In this document: piece after piece, positions 24,850 through 34,792 of the stretch | How positions within the stretch are numbered: position 1 is the stretch's first letter | How the letters are laid out: each line of letters begins with the position of its first letter | Source of the DNA: Methylobacillus flagellatus_A | Lineage (GTDB): Bacteria > Pseudomonadota > Gammaproteobacteria > Burkholderiales > Methylophilaceae | NCBI RefSeq assembly: GCF_031344055.1 | Contig: NZ_JADBEN010000001.1 | DNA length: 64,000 nucleotides | Direction: 5' to 3' (one strand) | The notes under the pieces: model-generated | The model's database searches: none | What the model saw: the letters and a program-made list of their open reading frames with translations, nothing else | Told to the model about the DNA's origin: nothing | Position numbers and translations under genes: made by a program

Positions 24850-25314
24850 ATGCGTACATTTGATTTTTCGCCACTGTATCGTTCTGCCATTGGTTTTGAC
24901 CGGTTGGCCCAATTAATCGCCGAGGCCCAGCGCAGCGAGAACGACATCAGCTATCCGCCTTACAACATCGAACTGCTCAGCGATGACCAATATAAAATCG
25001 TCATGGCCGTGGCAGGGTTTGACGAATCTGAGCTGCATATCGAGACCGAACAGCAAAAGCTCAAGGTCCAAGGCCGCCATGCCAGGGATGCTGAAGCAAA
25101 ATCGCGCAACTACCTGCATCAGGGAATCGCCGCGCGCGATTTCGAGCATACCTTCCAGCTGGCAGACCATGTCAAGGTGACCAATGCCTCGCTGGACAAA
25201 GGCCTGTTGACGATCGAACTGGTACGGGAGGTGCCCGAAGCGCTCAAGCCCCGCAAGATCGATATCCGGGTAGAGGGCAATCCTAAACTGCTGGAGGAAC
25301 GGCAGGCAGCTTGA
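24850..25314 (+). CDS. Small heat-shock protein Hsp20 (IbpA type)
   Basis: A 154-residue alpha-crystallin-domain chaperone that binds unfolding proteins and holds them for DnaK/ClpB. N-terminus MRTFDFSPLYRSAIGFDRL matches IbpA. The alpha-crystallin domain runs from about residue 36 (PYNIELLSDDQYKIVMAVAGF) to the DKGLLTIELVREVPE strand, and a short C-terminal tail (KPRKIDIRVEG) carries the I-x-I/V motif. It has its own RpoH-type promoter and a probable RNA thermometer, and a terminator follows, so it is a self-contained heat-shock unit. Confidence 0.95.
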   Translation: MRTFDFSPLYRSAIGFDRLAQLIAEAQRSENDISYPPYNIELLSDDQYKIVMAVAGFDESELHIETEQQKLKVQGRHARDAEAKSRNYLHQGIAARDFEHTFQLADHVKVTNASLDKGLLTIELVREVPEALKPRKIDIRVEGNPKLLEERQAA

Positions 25315-25340
25315 TCCCTTTGGCGAGACCATAAAGCACG

Positions 25341-25364
25341 GGGCTGGCATTGCTAGCCCTTTTT
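25341..25364 (+). terminator. Terminator after hsp20
   Basis: Stem GGGCTGG/CTAGCCC (one G-T wobble) followed by five Ts. Confidence 0.75.
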
Positions 25365-25482
25365 GTTTGGTGGGTTTTCAAATGGTCTTATGCGGAGCGC
25401 AACCTTTGCGGTTTAGCGCGTCAGGGTAGGGCATCTGGCATCCATATTCTGAACTTCCGGTTTTTGCCGCAGCCAAAACACC

Positions 25483-26433
25483 ATGGCTGCTCATATCCGT
25501 ATCGGCATATCAGGCTGGCGTTATGCGCCATGGCGCAACGTCTTCTATCCCAAAGGGCTAGTGCAAAAGCGCGAGCTTGAATTCGCCTCGCGTGCCTTGC
25601 CCACGATAGAACTGAACGGCTCTTTTTATGCCTTGCAGCGCCCGAGCAGTTATCTGCGCTGGTACGAGCAGACGCCGCCGGGCTTCATCTTCAGCATCAA
25701 GGCAACGCGGTACATCACCCATGTCCTGAGGCTGAAAGAGATTGAGCGGCCAATGGCGAATTTCTTTGCTTCCGGCTTATTGCTGCTGAAGGAAAAACTG
25801 GGCCCCATCCTATGGCAGTTCCCGCCCAGCTTCCGGTTCGACGCCGCCCTGTTCGAACGCTTCCTGAAACTGTTGCCGCACGATACGCATGCCGCGGCCA
25901 AACTGGCTGAACATCGCGATGCGTCCATGCATGGACGAGAATATATCAAGGCGGAAGAAAAACGCCCTTTGCGCCATGCTGTCGAAATCCGCAATCAAAG
26001 TTTTGAAACCCCGGAATTCATTGCGCTGCTGCGCAAATACAAAGTGGCGCTGGTGATAGCCGATACGGCCGGCAAATGGCCTGACAAGGAAGACATCACC
26101 GCCGACTTCACCTATTTGCGCCTGCACGGCGCTGAAGAACTCTACGCCAGCGGCTATGCGGACAAGGCACTGGATAACTGGGCGTCGCGGATTGAAGCTT
26201 GGAGCAAAGGCGCACAGCCAAAAGATGCCCGCCTGATTTCAGACCAGATGCCTCTGCCGCGAAAGTCTCGCGATGTGTATTGCTACTTTGATAACGATAT
26301 CAAGGTCAAAGCACCTTTTGATGCACGCAAGCTTTTGAGACGGTTGGATCTGGAATCCGGTTTGGCTAAGTTGGATTGGTCTCATGCAGATGAACTGGGG
26401 GAACTGAATCCGACCAAGGCGCATAAATCATGA
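25483..26433 (+). CDS. DUF72 family protein (YecE-like)
   Basis: A 316-residue cytoplasmic TIM-barrel-like protein. DUF72 signatures are IRIGISGWRYAPWRNVFYP at the start, IELNGSFYALQRPSSYLRW, FIFSIKATRYITH, LGPILWQFPPSF and FTYLRLHGAEELYASGY. The family is widespread; a nuclease-like or sugar-isomerase-like role has been speculated, but none is established here. It is longer than typical YecE (about 270) because of an insertion around residues 135-165 (KLAEHRDASMHGREYIKAEE). Confidence 0.88.
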   Translation: MAAHIRIGISGWRYAPWRNVFYPKGLVQKRELEFASRALPTIELNGSFYALQRPSSYLRWYEQTPPGFIFSIKATRYITHVLRLKEIERPMANFFASGLLLLKEKLGPILWQFPPSFRFDAALFERFLKLLPHDTHAAAKLAEHRDASMHGREYIKAEEKRPLRHAVEIRNQSFETPEFIALLRKYKVALVIADTAGKWPDKEDITADFTYLRLHGAEELYASGYADKALDNWASRIEAWSKGAQPKDARLISDQMPLPRKSRDVYCYFDNDIKVKAPFDARKLLRRLDLESGLAKLDWSHADELGELNPTKAHKS

Positions 26434-26665
26434 GTTAATAGGGTGTTGATTTAGGTGCAATCCAAAGACAAGCTGGTTAGCTTTATAAGGCATTACTCAC
26501 TTTAAATATGACGCGTCCAAGAGGGTGAAACTGGATAATGGGCTGATGACTTTATATTGTCTTAGGTTGCAATTGGGGTAGGGCTGAAACTTTCCCGCAA
26601 GAATATGGACGTTGGGTATGCTTACCCCGTACACATTTCCAATGTCATTGTCTACATCTCCTCAA
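26434..26665. other. Left flank of the AT-rich island, non-coding
   Basis: About 230 nt between the DUF72 gene and the SIR2 gene with a composition shifting from the host's GC-rich to AT-rich. No integrase remnant, tRNA or convincing frame was found. Confidence 0.4.
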
Positions 26666-27583
26666 TTAGGGTTGTTCTGCTTCTGCCTCATGGTCAATAA
26701 GTGTGCGGAGGTGAGTTGACGCTATCAATTCTGATTTTCTTTTTATAACAGATTTATTCAAATTGTTCAGGCCATCAATTAATTCTTGATGGTTATTTTC
26801 AGAACTATACTTAATTATGTAGAGCTTACGTAATTTTTTCCACAAATCTTTCTCTTCATTCGTAATTTCAGAAGTCGTAAAAATATAATGAGGCCTCGAT
26901 GCGGGAAATCTATGGGCATACTTTTCAATTATTAATGCAATTGCTGGGTCGGCCATAGAAAAGCCTATAAAAAGAAACGTATGTGTAAGCAGTAGAGAAT
27001 TTAATAATTCAGTATAGTAAGTATTACCATAAGAATTTTTATGGTAGCTGGATGTATCAAAAACAATTCCTGGTATGTTTGAAACATCCCCATGAATTTT
27101 TATGATGTAGTCTTTATCATCACGAAATAACTTGAAGGAATTTTCATCGATGACATTAATGACTTTAGGGTGATGAGTTTTTGATTTTGCGCCGACAAAA
27201 ATCTTATCCCAAGACTCTTCCAGTAATGAATCAAAATTAGTTGTTAAAATTATCCTTTGGTCAAGATTAATTATTTCATGATGTAAATTTGATGGTTGAG
27301 CAAGTTGTTTAAATTCATTTTCTAGGATTTGATTCCATTCATCACCATGCCAAGTTTTCAATAGTTCACTTGCGAATAGATAGTCGTTATTATTTAGCAG
27401 CTTATTGATGAGTTCAATTTTCTCCTGATTTTCTGTTAAATTTGCTCCGTGTAACAAAAATTCTTTCCATTGTTTAAATTTCACACCAGTATTGGTAATT
27501 GCTGATGCAGAAACTCCAGCTCCAAGAAATAAAACAACTTTCCTTTGTGCTAAATCATGAATAAGGTCAGCATTGAATTCCAT
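26666..27583 (-). CDS. SIR2-family NAD-degrading protein
   Basis: A 305-residue SIR2_2-type protein. Visible motifs are GAGVSAS (residues 21-27, NAD phosphate loop), TTNFD (114-118), the catalytic IHGD (His164) and GFSMADP (207-213). The full set suggests active NAD+ hydrolysis or transfer. Stand-alone SIR2 proteins of this class act as effectors in several phage defence systems by depleting NAD+. The start is 10 nt past the ParA stop, so it is translated from the same mRNA. Its base composition is strongly AT-rich compared with the flanking genes, a sign of horizontal transfer. The C-terminal 90 residues are unrecognised. Confidence 0.85.
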   Translation of the reverse strand: MEFNADLIHDLAQRKVVLFLGAGVSASAITNTGVKFKQWKEFLLHGANLTENQEKIELINKLLNNNDYLFASELLKTWHGDEWNQILENEFKQLAQPSNLHHEIINLDQRIILTTNFDSLLEESWDKIFVGAKSKTHHPKVINVIDENSFKLFRDDKDYIIKIHGDVSNIPGIVFDTSSYHKNSYGNTYYTELLNSLLLTHTFLFIGFSMADPAIALIIEKYAHRFPASRPHYIFTTSEITNEEKDLWKKLRKLYIIKYSSENNHQELIDGLNNLNKSVIKRKSELIASTHLRTLIDHEAEAEQP

Positions 27584-27593
27584 ATGAGCTATC

Positions 27594-28667
27594 TTATTTT
27601 TTTAGAGATATTGCTAGGTTTTCTAGAAATCTTTCACCAATACCTTCATAGAGTTCTCGAGCTTGTTTTCGTGAAACAGTATAACTTCCTTTTAAAGTTA
27701 CCGTTATCATAGGAGTATGTAGTGATTGAGATTTTGGTGCTAAGCTGGCTAGGTGTTTAATATCTCCAAGATGCGGAGTAAATCCTTTTTCTGGATAAAG
27801 ATTTCCAAGTTTATTTTTTATCTCGCGAGGTAATTTTTCTTTAATTGAAGCATAAGCTTCTACGATTCTTGGGTTTCCATTTTCTGATTTCTCTTTATGT
27901 TGTTGTGTTACATAGCCTAAGAATTTAAGTCGAGACTTATTTTTCGACATTCCTAATATTTCTGTAGGGTCTTCCGCTAGACGTAATCCATTTTCAAGCT
28001 CTGATTGCCAAATGCTTAAGGCATCACTTATATTTTTAACTGCCCAAAGTGAAAAAATATCAATAGACATAGGAACAAGAAAGTAATTGGCAGCTAGCAA
28101 AATAGATCTATTTATCGCGCCTAACGATGGCCCCATGTCGAATAAAACAAAATCGTATTCATTCTTGGCTTTTTCTATTAAATCAGAAAAGACAAATGTT
28201 GTTCGAAGTCCTCGTGTTCCGCCAGCTTTAGCATCTCTCCAGTCTTGAGCTAGTAAATCTTCTTTAAGAGCAAGCCTAGGATCGCCAACAATTACATCAA
28301 AACCAAAGTTCTTTGTTTTAATGATTGGAAGATTTTGAGAATATCCCTTTCCTATGGACAATGGATGAATGACACTATAAATTGTTTGGGCTTCAGACTC
28401 TGATTTATATGTTTCCGTAAAGTCTTCATCACTTAATACATATTGTGTCAAATTACATTGAGGGTCAGCATCTACAACTAGCACACGCTGTTTCAAGTTG
28501 ATAGATAATTCGGCTCCTAAATTTGCGATTAGTGTTGTTTTTCCAACTCCACCTTTATTATTGAAAAAGCATATTGCTTGTAATCCATTTTGTTTTATTT
28601 TCTCAAGTAGTTTGCTTGATTTATTTGATATGTCATGCGTAGCTTGTAATGCTTTCGACTTCGCCAT
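27594..28667 (-). CDS. ParA/MinD-family ATPase paired with SIR2 protein
   Basis: A 357-residue deviant-Walker ATPase: a 30-residue N-terminal extension, KGGVGKTT (residues 38-45), VVDADPQCN (from 65), and a second aspartate-containing LFDMGPSLG segment. Such ATPases dimerise on ATP, often over DNA, and switch partners. There is no ParB gene or obvious parS site nearby, so plasmid or chromosome partition is unlikely. Instead the gene is the first of a two-gene unit with a SIR2 NADase, and it may sense the invader or hold the effector inactive (inference). AAAGGA lies 7 nt before the ATG. AT-rich like its partner. Confidence 0.85.
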   Translation of the reverse strand: MAKSKALQATHDISNKSSKLLEKIKQNGLQAICFFNNKGGVGKTTLIANLGAELSINLKQRVLVVDADPQCNLTQYVLSDEDFTETYKSESEAQTIYSVIHPLSIGKGYSQNLPIIKTKNFGFDVIVGDPRLALKEDLLAQDWRDAKAGGTRGLRTTFVFSDLIEKAKNEYDFVLFDMGPSLGAINRSILLAANYFLVPMSIDIFSLWAVKNISDALSIWQSELENGLRLAEDPTEILGMSKNKSRLKFLGYVTQQHKEKSENGNPRIVEAYASIKEKLPREIKNKLGNLYPEKGFTPHLGDIKHLASLAPKSQSLHTPMITVTLKGSYTVSRKQARELYEGIGERFLENLAISLKK

Positions 28668-28692
28668 AGCGTTTTCCTTTGGTTGGTGTCTG

Positions 28693-28711
28693 CCCGTTTA
28701 TACAAAACGGG
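28693..28711. promoter_or_regulatory. Inverted repeat upstream of the ParA-SIR2 operon
   Basis: A 7-bp perfect inverted repeat (CCCGTTT / AAACGGG, 5-nt gap) sits 25-45 nt before the ParA start. It could be an operator or a leader hairpin controlling the module. It is short, so chance is possible. Confidence 0.4.
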
Positions 28712-28971
28712 GAGCTATAAATACACTAATCGAAATAATAATCTTGAAACTAAAAAAAGTGGTAATTAATTGATGAGTTTGAGTATGTCGGTACTTTAAG
28801 GGAGTTTTTAACTCGCTGAATGGGATGTTGGGGCACTGCGTAAGCTGCTTGCTTATCAGCCAGATGTCTTAGCAAGCATGTAGAAATACGATAGCAACAC
28901 GGACTATTTTTTGAAAGCTTGGGCAATAAAAAAGTGGACACTCATGACAAGTGCCCACTTCTTTAATTATT
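28712..28971. other. Island right flank, non-coding
   Basis: AT-rich sequence between the ParA operon and tRNA-Arg. I see no gene with a ribosome site. It ends in the tRNA-Arg terminator. No direct repeat of the tRNA 3' end was found on the other side of the island. Confidence 0.4.
28932..28960 (-). terminator. Terminator of the tRNA-Ser/tRNA-Arg transcript
   Basis: Stem AAGTGG(A)CACT / AGTG(C)CCACTT; on the minus strand it is followed by a run of Ts (complement of 28926-28933). Confidence 0.75.
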
Positions 28972-29048
28972 TGGCGCGCCCGAAGAGATTCGAACTCCTG
29001 ACCCCTTGGTTCGTAGCCAAGTACTCTATCCAGCTGAGCTACGGGCGC
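28972..29048 (-). tRNA. tRNA-Arg (anticodon ACG)
   Basis: The 77-nt cloverleaf has acceptor GCGCCCG/CGGGCGC, anticodon stem-loop CTTGG-CTACGAA-CCAAG, T loop TTCGAAT and encoded CCA. Its 3' end faces the AT-rich island, a common integration geometry. Confidence 0.97.
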
Positions 29049-29127
29049 GTGTGTGAGGCGTGCATTATACGCGAAGATGAAATTTATACCAGCATAATTT
29101 CATGCTTTGCTACACGCCGTTGTCGTG

Positions 29128-29221
29128 TGGCGGAGAGCGAGGGATTCGAACCCTCGATACAGGTTTAAGCCCGTATGCTTCCTTAGCAGGGAAGTGCCTT
29201 CGACCACTCGGCCAGCTCTCC
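29128..29221 (-). tRNA. tRNA-Ser (anticodon GCT)
   Basis: The 94-nt class II tRNA has acceptor GGAGAGC/GCTCTCC, a long variable arm (ATACGGGCTTAAACCTGTAT), anticodon GCT and encoded CCA. It lies 79 nt upstream of tRNA-Arg on the same strand. Confidence 0.97.
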
Positions 29222-29282
29222 GCACGAGGGCGTAACAATACTTGATTATGCCGCAAAAATCAACGCCAAAACGGCGTAATTC

Positions 29283-30509
29283 CTAAACTTCTTCCAGTCC
29301 GAAAGCCTTATGCAGGACGCGTACCGCCAATTCCATGTATTTCTCGTCGATGACGACGGAAATCTTGATCTCGGAGGTGGAGATCATCTGGATGTTGATG
29401 CCTTCTTCCGCCAGGGTGCGGAACATCTGGCTGGCGATGCCAACGTGCGAGCGCATGCCGACGCCGACCACGGAGACCTTGGCGGTCTTGTCGTCGCCAA
29501 TGATCTCGCGTGCACCGATATGGCCTTGCACCTTGTCGCGCAGGATGTCCAGGGCTTTCTGCAGGTCGTTCTTGTGCACGGTGAAAGTGAAGTCGGTGGT
29601 GCCGTCCGCGGCGACGTTCTGGATGATGATGTCGACGTCGATGTTGGCGTCCGCCACGGGGCCCAGGATCTGGTAGGCGATGCCTGGGCGGTCTGGTACG
29701 CCCAGGACGGTGATTTTGGCTTCGTCGCGGTTGAAGGCGATGCCGGAGATGATCGGTTGTTCCATGTTGTTGTCGTCCTCGAAAGTAATCAGCGTGCCTT
29801 CGCCTTCTTCCTCGAAGCTGGAAAGCACGCGCAGTTTGACTTTGTATTTGCCCGCAAACTCGACCGAGCGGATTTGCAGCACCTTGGAGCCTAGGCTGGC
29901 CATTTCCAGCATTTCCTCGAAGGTGACCGATTTGAGGCGGCGCGCTTCGGGCACGACGCGCGGGTCGGTGGTGTAGACGCCGTCCACATCGGTGTAGATC
30001 TGGCATTCGTCGGCCTTGAGCGCGGCTGCAAGCGCGACGCCGGTGGTGTCGGAGCCGCCGCGGCCTAGCGTAGTGATGTTGCCGTGTTCGTCCACGCCCT
30101 GGAAGCCGGCCACGACGACGACGTAGCCGTCATCGAGGTCCTTGCGGATGCGTTGTTCGTCGATCTTGAGGATGCGCGCCTTGGTGTGCGCGTTGTCGGT
30201 GACGATGCTCACCTGGCTGCCGGTGTAGCTCTTGGCTTTGACGCCGAGCTCCATGAGCGCCATGGAGAGCAGGGCGATGGTGACTTGCTCGCCGGTGGAG
30301 ACCAGCACGTCCAGTTCGCGCGGGTGCGGGTTGGGCATCACTTCCTTGGCGAGCCCGATCAGGCGGTTGGTCTCGCCTGACATGGCGGAGACCACGACCA
30401 CGACCTGCTGCCCCAGCGCCTTGTGGCGCGCCACGCGGCGGGCGACGTTGCCGATGCGTTCTGGATTGGCGACCGAGGTGCCGCCGTATTTCTGTACGAT
30501 AAGTGCCAT
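29283..30509 (-). CDS. lysC: Aspartate kinase
   Basis: A 408-residue enzyme phosphorylating aspartate, the first step to lysine, threonine and methionine. The N-terminal kinase domain has KYGGTSVA at residues 7-14, VSAMSGETN and TLGRGGSDTTGVALA. Two C-terminal ACT domains (ITVLGVPDRPGIAYQILG and VSVVGVGMRSHVGIASQMF) give amino acid feedback. Length and layout match the class II (alpha-type) kinase of beta- and gammaproteobacteria; an internal beta-subunit start could exist, but I see no clear evidence. It is downstream of alaS, separated by a terminator. Confidence 0.96.
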   Translation of the reverse strand: MALIVQKYGGTSVANPERIGNVARRVARHKALGQQVVVVVSAMSGETNRLIGLAKEVMPNPHPRELDVLVSTGEQVTIALLSMALMELGVKAKSYTGSQVSIVTDNAHTKARILKIDEQRIRKDLDDGYVVVVAGFQGVDEHGNITTLGRGGSDTTGVALAAALKADECQIYTDVDGVYTTDPRVVPEARRLKSVTFEEMLEMASLGSKVLQIRSVEFAGKYKVKLRVLSSFEEEGEGTLITFEDDNNMEQPIISGIAFNRDEAKITVLGVPDRPGIAYQILGPVADANIDVDIIIQNVAADGTTDFTFTVHKNDLQKALDILRDKVQGHIGAREIIGDDKTAKVSVVGVGMRSHVGIASQMFRTLAEEGINIQMISTSEIKISVVIDEKYMELAVRVLHKAFGLEEV

Positions 30510-30534
30510 ATCTATGTCGGTATCAAAGGTGCAT

Positions 30535-30571
30535 CAATAAAACACCGGCGCTTGCGGTGCAGGCGCCGGCG
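30535..30571 (-). terminator. Terminator between alaS and lysC
   Basis: On the minus strand, CGCCGGCGC pairs with GCGCCGGTG (one G-T wobble) and is followed by TTTTATT. It would end alaS transcripts before lysC. Confidence 0.7.
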
Positions 30572-30575
30572 GCTG

Positions 30576-33200
30576 TTAATTCAGTTTTTCTCCCACCCAG
30601 CCGGCAACGCTGGCGAGTGCCTGCGGCAGCTTGCTGGCATCGGTGCCGCCCGCCATGGCCATGTCCGGCTTGCCGCCACCCTTGCCGCCGACTTGCCCGG
30701 CGACGAAGTTGACCAGCTCGCCGGCCTTGACCTTGGCGAGGGTGTCTGCGGTCACGCCCGCGGCGACGCTGATCTTGTCGCCGTTGACGCTGGCGAGCAC
30801 GATGGCGGCGGTCTTGAGCTTGTCCTTGAGCTTGTCCATGGTTTCGCGCAGGGTGTTTGCGTCAGCGCCTTCCAGCGTGGCGGCCAGCACCTTGACGCCG
30901 TTGACGTCCACGGCCTGGCTGGCGAGCTCGTCGCCTTGCGAGGAGGCCAGCTTGGATTTGAGGCGGGCGAGTTCCTTTTCCAGCGCCTTGACCTGGTCCA
31001 GGGTCTGGCTGATCTTGCCAGCCAGCTCGGCGGCAGGCGCCTTGAAGGAGGCGGCAGCGTCCGCAAGCAGTTGCTGCTGCTGTTGGATGTGGTGCAACGC
31101 CACATCGCCAGTCGCGGCCTCGATACGGCGCACGCCCGCGGCGACGCCGGATTCGGAGACGACCTTGAACAGGCCGATGTCGCCGGTGCGGCTCACATGG
31201 GTGCCGCCGCAGAGTTCGCGCGAGCTGCCGATGTCGATCACGCGCACTTCGTCGCCGTACTTCTCGCCGAACAGCATCATGGCGCCGGTCTTCTGCGCTT
31301 CGTCGATCGGCATCACGCGTGCCTGGGTCGGCGCGTTGGCGAGGATCTCGGAGTTGACGATCTCCTCGATGCGGCGGATTTCCTCGGCGGTGACCGGGGC
31401 GTTGTGCGAGAAGTCGAAACGGGTTTTATCAGAATCTACTAGCGAGCCCTTTTGCTGCACGTGGCCGCCCAGCACTTCGCGCAATGCCTTGTGCATGAGG
31501 TGGGTGGCGGAATGGTGGCGCATGGTGCGGTGGCGCGAGGCGAGGTCTACGCGCGCGCTGACTTCGTCGCCCACGCGCAGGGTGCCGGTGCTCAATACGC
31601 CGTGATGGCCGAACACGCTGGCCTGGATTTTCAGGGTGTCTTCCACCTGGAAGATGCCTTCCGCGCCCTTCAAGATGCCCTGGTCGCCGACCTGGCCGCC
31701 GGATTCGGCATAGAACGGGGTGTTGTCGAGCACGACCACGCCCAGCTCGCCTTCGTTGAGGGCGTCGACCGCGCTGCCGTCCTTGTACAGCGCCAGCACC
31801 TTGCCTTGGGCTTCGAGCGTGTCGTAGCCGTGGAAAGTGGTCGCGGCGCCCGTGTATTCCAGATTGGTCGCCATCTTGAACTTGCCTGCGGCGCGGGCCT
31901 GTTCCTTCTGCCGCGCCATGGCGGCATCGAATGCGGCGGAATCCACGCTCACCTCGCGCTCGCGACAGACGTCTGCGGTCAAGTCGAGCGGGAAGCCGAA
32001 GGTGTCGTGCAGCTTGAAGGCGGTTTCGCCGTTGAATACCTTGTTGCCGGTCTTGGCCATTTCCTCAAGCTCGGCTTCGAGGATCGCCATACCGTGCTCG
32101 ATGGTCTCGAAGAAGCGGTCTTCTTCCAGGCGCAGGATATCGGTGATGCGTTGCTCGCCGCTCTTGAGCTCGGGATAGGCGTCGCCCATCTCGGCCACCA
32201 AGTCCGCCACCAGCTTGTAGAAGAACGCGGCACGCGCGTCCAGCTTGTAGCCGTGGCGGATCGCGCGGCGGATGATGCGGCGCAGCACGTAGCCGCGGCC
32301 CTCGTTGCCGGGGATGACGCCGTCGGCGATCAGGAAGCTGCAGGCGCGGATGTGGTCGGCCAGCACCTTGAGCGACGGGCTGTCGAGGTCCGCGGTGTTA
32401 GTGACGCGGGCAGCGGCCTTGATCAGGTGCTGGAACAGGTCGATCTCGTAATTGCTGTGCACGCCCTGCAGCACGGCGGCAATGCGCTCCAGGCCCATGC
32501 CGGTATCGACGGAGGGCTTGGGCAGCGGGTGCATCACGCCTTGCTCGTCGCGATTGAACTGCATGAAGACGTTGTTCCAGATTTCGATGAAGCGGTCGCC
32601 GTCTTCCTCCGCACTGCCGGGAGGGCCGCCCCAGATATGCTCGCCGTGATCGTAGAAAATCTCGGTACAGGGACCGCAGGGGCCGGTGTCGCCCATCATC
32701 CAGAAATTGTCTGAAGCGTAGCGCGCGCCCTTGTTGTCGCCGATGCGGATCACGCGCTCGGCAGGCACGCCGATTTCCTTGGTCCAGATGTCGTAGGCTT
32801 CGTCATCCTCGGCATAGACGGTGACGGTGAGCTTGTCCTTGGGCAGCTTGAAGACTTCGGTGAGCAGTTCCCAGGCATAGCTGATGGCGTCGCGCTTGAA
32901 GTAGTCGCCGAAGCTGAAGTTGCCGAGCATCTCGAAGAAGGTGTGGTGGCGCGCGGTGTAGCCGACGTTCTCGAGGTCGTTGTGCTTGCCGCCCGCCCGC
33001 ACACACTTCTGCGACGAGGTGGCGCGGGTATAGGGGCGCTTGTCGAAGCCGAGGAACACGTCCTTGAACTGGTTCATCCCGGCGTTGGTGAAGAGCAGGG
33101 TGGGGTCGCCGGCCGGGACCAGCGAACTGGAACTGACGATCTGGTGGCCCTTGGAGGCGAAATAGTCCAGGAAGGCCTGGCGAATCTGGTTGCTCTTCAT
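30576..33200 (-). CDS. alaS: Alanyl-tRNA synthetase
   Basis: An 874-residue class II synthetase. The N-terminal catalytic domain begins IRQAFLDYFASKGH and contains HHTFFEMLGNFSFGDYFK. The editing domain has the zinc-binding HSATHLMHKALRE motif and the later CGGTHVSRTGDIG. The C-Ala/DHHA1 domain ends with GGKGGGKPDMAMAGG. Length is the usual 875. The gene follows recX by 65 nt and belongs to the large minus-strand cluster. Confidence 0.98.
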   Translation of the reverse strand: MKSNQIRQAFLDYFASKGHQIVSSSSLVPAGDPTLLFTNAGMNQFKDVFLGFDKRPYTRATSSQKCVRAGGKHNDLENVGYTARHHTFFEMLGNFSFGDYFKRDAISYAWELLTEVFKLPKDKLTVTVYAEDDEAYDIWTKEIGVPAERVIRIGDNKGARYASDNFWMMGDTGPCGPCTEIFYDHGEHIWGGPPGSAEEDGDRFIEIWNNVFMQFNRDEQGVMHPLPKPSVDTGMGLERIAAVLQGVHSNYEIDLFQHLIKAAARVTNTADLDSPSLKVLADHIRACSFLIADGVIPGNEGRGYVLRRIIRRAIRHGYKLDARAAFFYKLVADLVAEMGDAYPELKSGEQRITDILRLEEDRFFETIEHGMAILEAELEEMAKTGNKVFNGETAFKLHDTFGFPLDLTADVCREREVSVDSAAFDAAMARQKEQARAAGKFKMATNLEYTGAATTFHGYDTLEAQGKVLALYKDGSAVDALNEGELGVVVLDNTPFYAESGGQVGDQGILKGAEGIFQVEDTLKIQASVFGHHGVLSTGTLRVGDEVSARVDLASRHRTMRHHSATHLMHKALREVLGGHVQQKGSLVDSDKTRFDFSHNAPVTAEEIRRIEEIVNSEILANAPTQARVMPIDEAQKTGAMMLFGEKYGDEVRVIDIGSSRELCGGTHVSRTGDIGLFKVVSESGVAAGVRRIEAATGDVALHHIQQQQQLLADAAASFKAPAAELAGKISQTLDQVKALEKELARLKSKLASSQGDELASQAVDVNGVKVLAATLEGADANTLRETMDKLKDKLKTAAIVLASVNGDKISVAAGVTADTLAKVKAGELVNFVAGQVGGKGGGKPDMAMAGGTDASKLPQALASVAGWVGEKLN

Positions 33201-33265
33201 TGATGTGTGTTCTTGCTCAAAACGTTAATGTCAAAAATCCAATTGCGCGGCATGCCGCCGCCGCA

Positions 33266-33713
33266 TCACTCGATATCTTCCGGGCTGCCGCGCAGCACCT
33301 TGCGTATCACTTCAAAACCGAAGCCGCGCCCTTGCAGGAAGCGCGCTTGCTTCGCCCATTCCTCCCGCGATTGCGGCGGCTGGGAAAACTTCTTGCGGTA
33401 AACCGCCGTGGCGGCTTCCAGTTCGTCCGGGGCCATCTCGGCCACGGCCTTGCCGATCAGTTCGTCGCTGACGCCGTGCTGCCTGAGCTCATGCGCCACG
33501 CGCAGGCTGCCGTAGCGGCCCTTGCGGGCATGCACGATCTGCTCGGTATAACGTGTATCGGATAGCCAGCCGCGTTTCTTGAAGTCCTCCAGCAGGGCGG
33601 GGAGGTCGTCCTCCTCTCCCGCATGGGAACTCAGCTTGTGCAGCAACTCCTGATAGGAATATTCTCGCCGTGCCAGATATGCCAAAGCCCGCTCTCGCAG
33701 GCTGGTGGCAGGT

Positions 33714-33733
<20 letters not shown>
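33266..33733 (-). CDS. recX: Regulatory protein RecX
   Basis: A 155-residue RecX, which binds RecA filaments and modulates recombination. Signatures are RERALAYLARREYSYQELLHKL, DTRYTEQIVHARKGRYGSLRVAHELRQHGVSDELIG and a C-terminal REEWAKQARFLQGRGFGFEVIRKVL. Its start codon lies inside recA (20-nt overlap), so recX is translated from the recA mRNA. Confidence 0.93.
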
Positions 33734-34748
<1,015 letters not shown>

Positions 34749-34792
34749 CAGTGAATACCTTTTCGAGTTGCCTGCTAAAGCCTGCAATTATT

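Noticed and set aside
27594..28667. Reading ParA as a plasmid partition protein
   Set aside because: No ParB, parS repeats, replication initiator or other plasmid gene in the island.
26434..28971. Integrase or att direct repeats around the ParA-SIR2 island
   Set aside because: No integrase frame was found, and no repeat of the tRNA-Arg 3' end was seen on the left side. Insertion by a tRNA-targeting integrase is possible but not shown.
31452..32714. 420-codon open frame antisense to alaS
   Set aside because: It is the complement of a strongly conserved gene in GC-rich DNA, has no ribosome site and reads as low-complexity Val/Ala/Gly/His/Asp.
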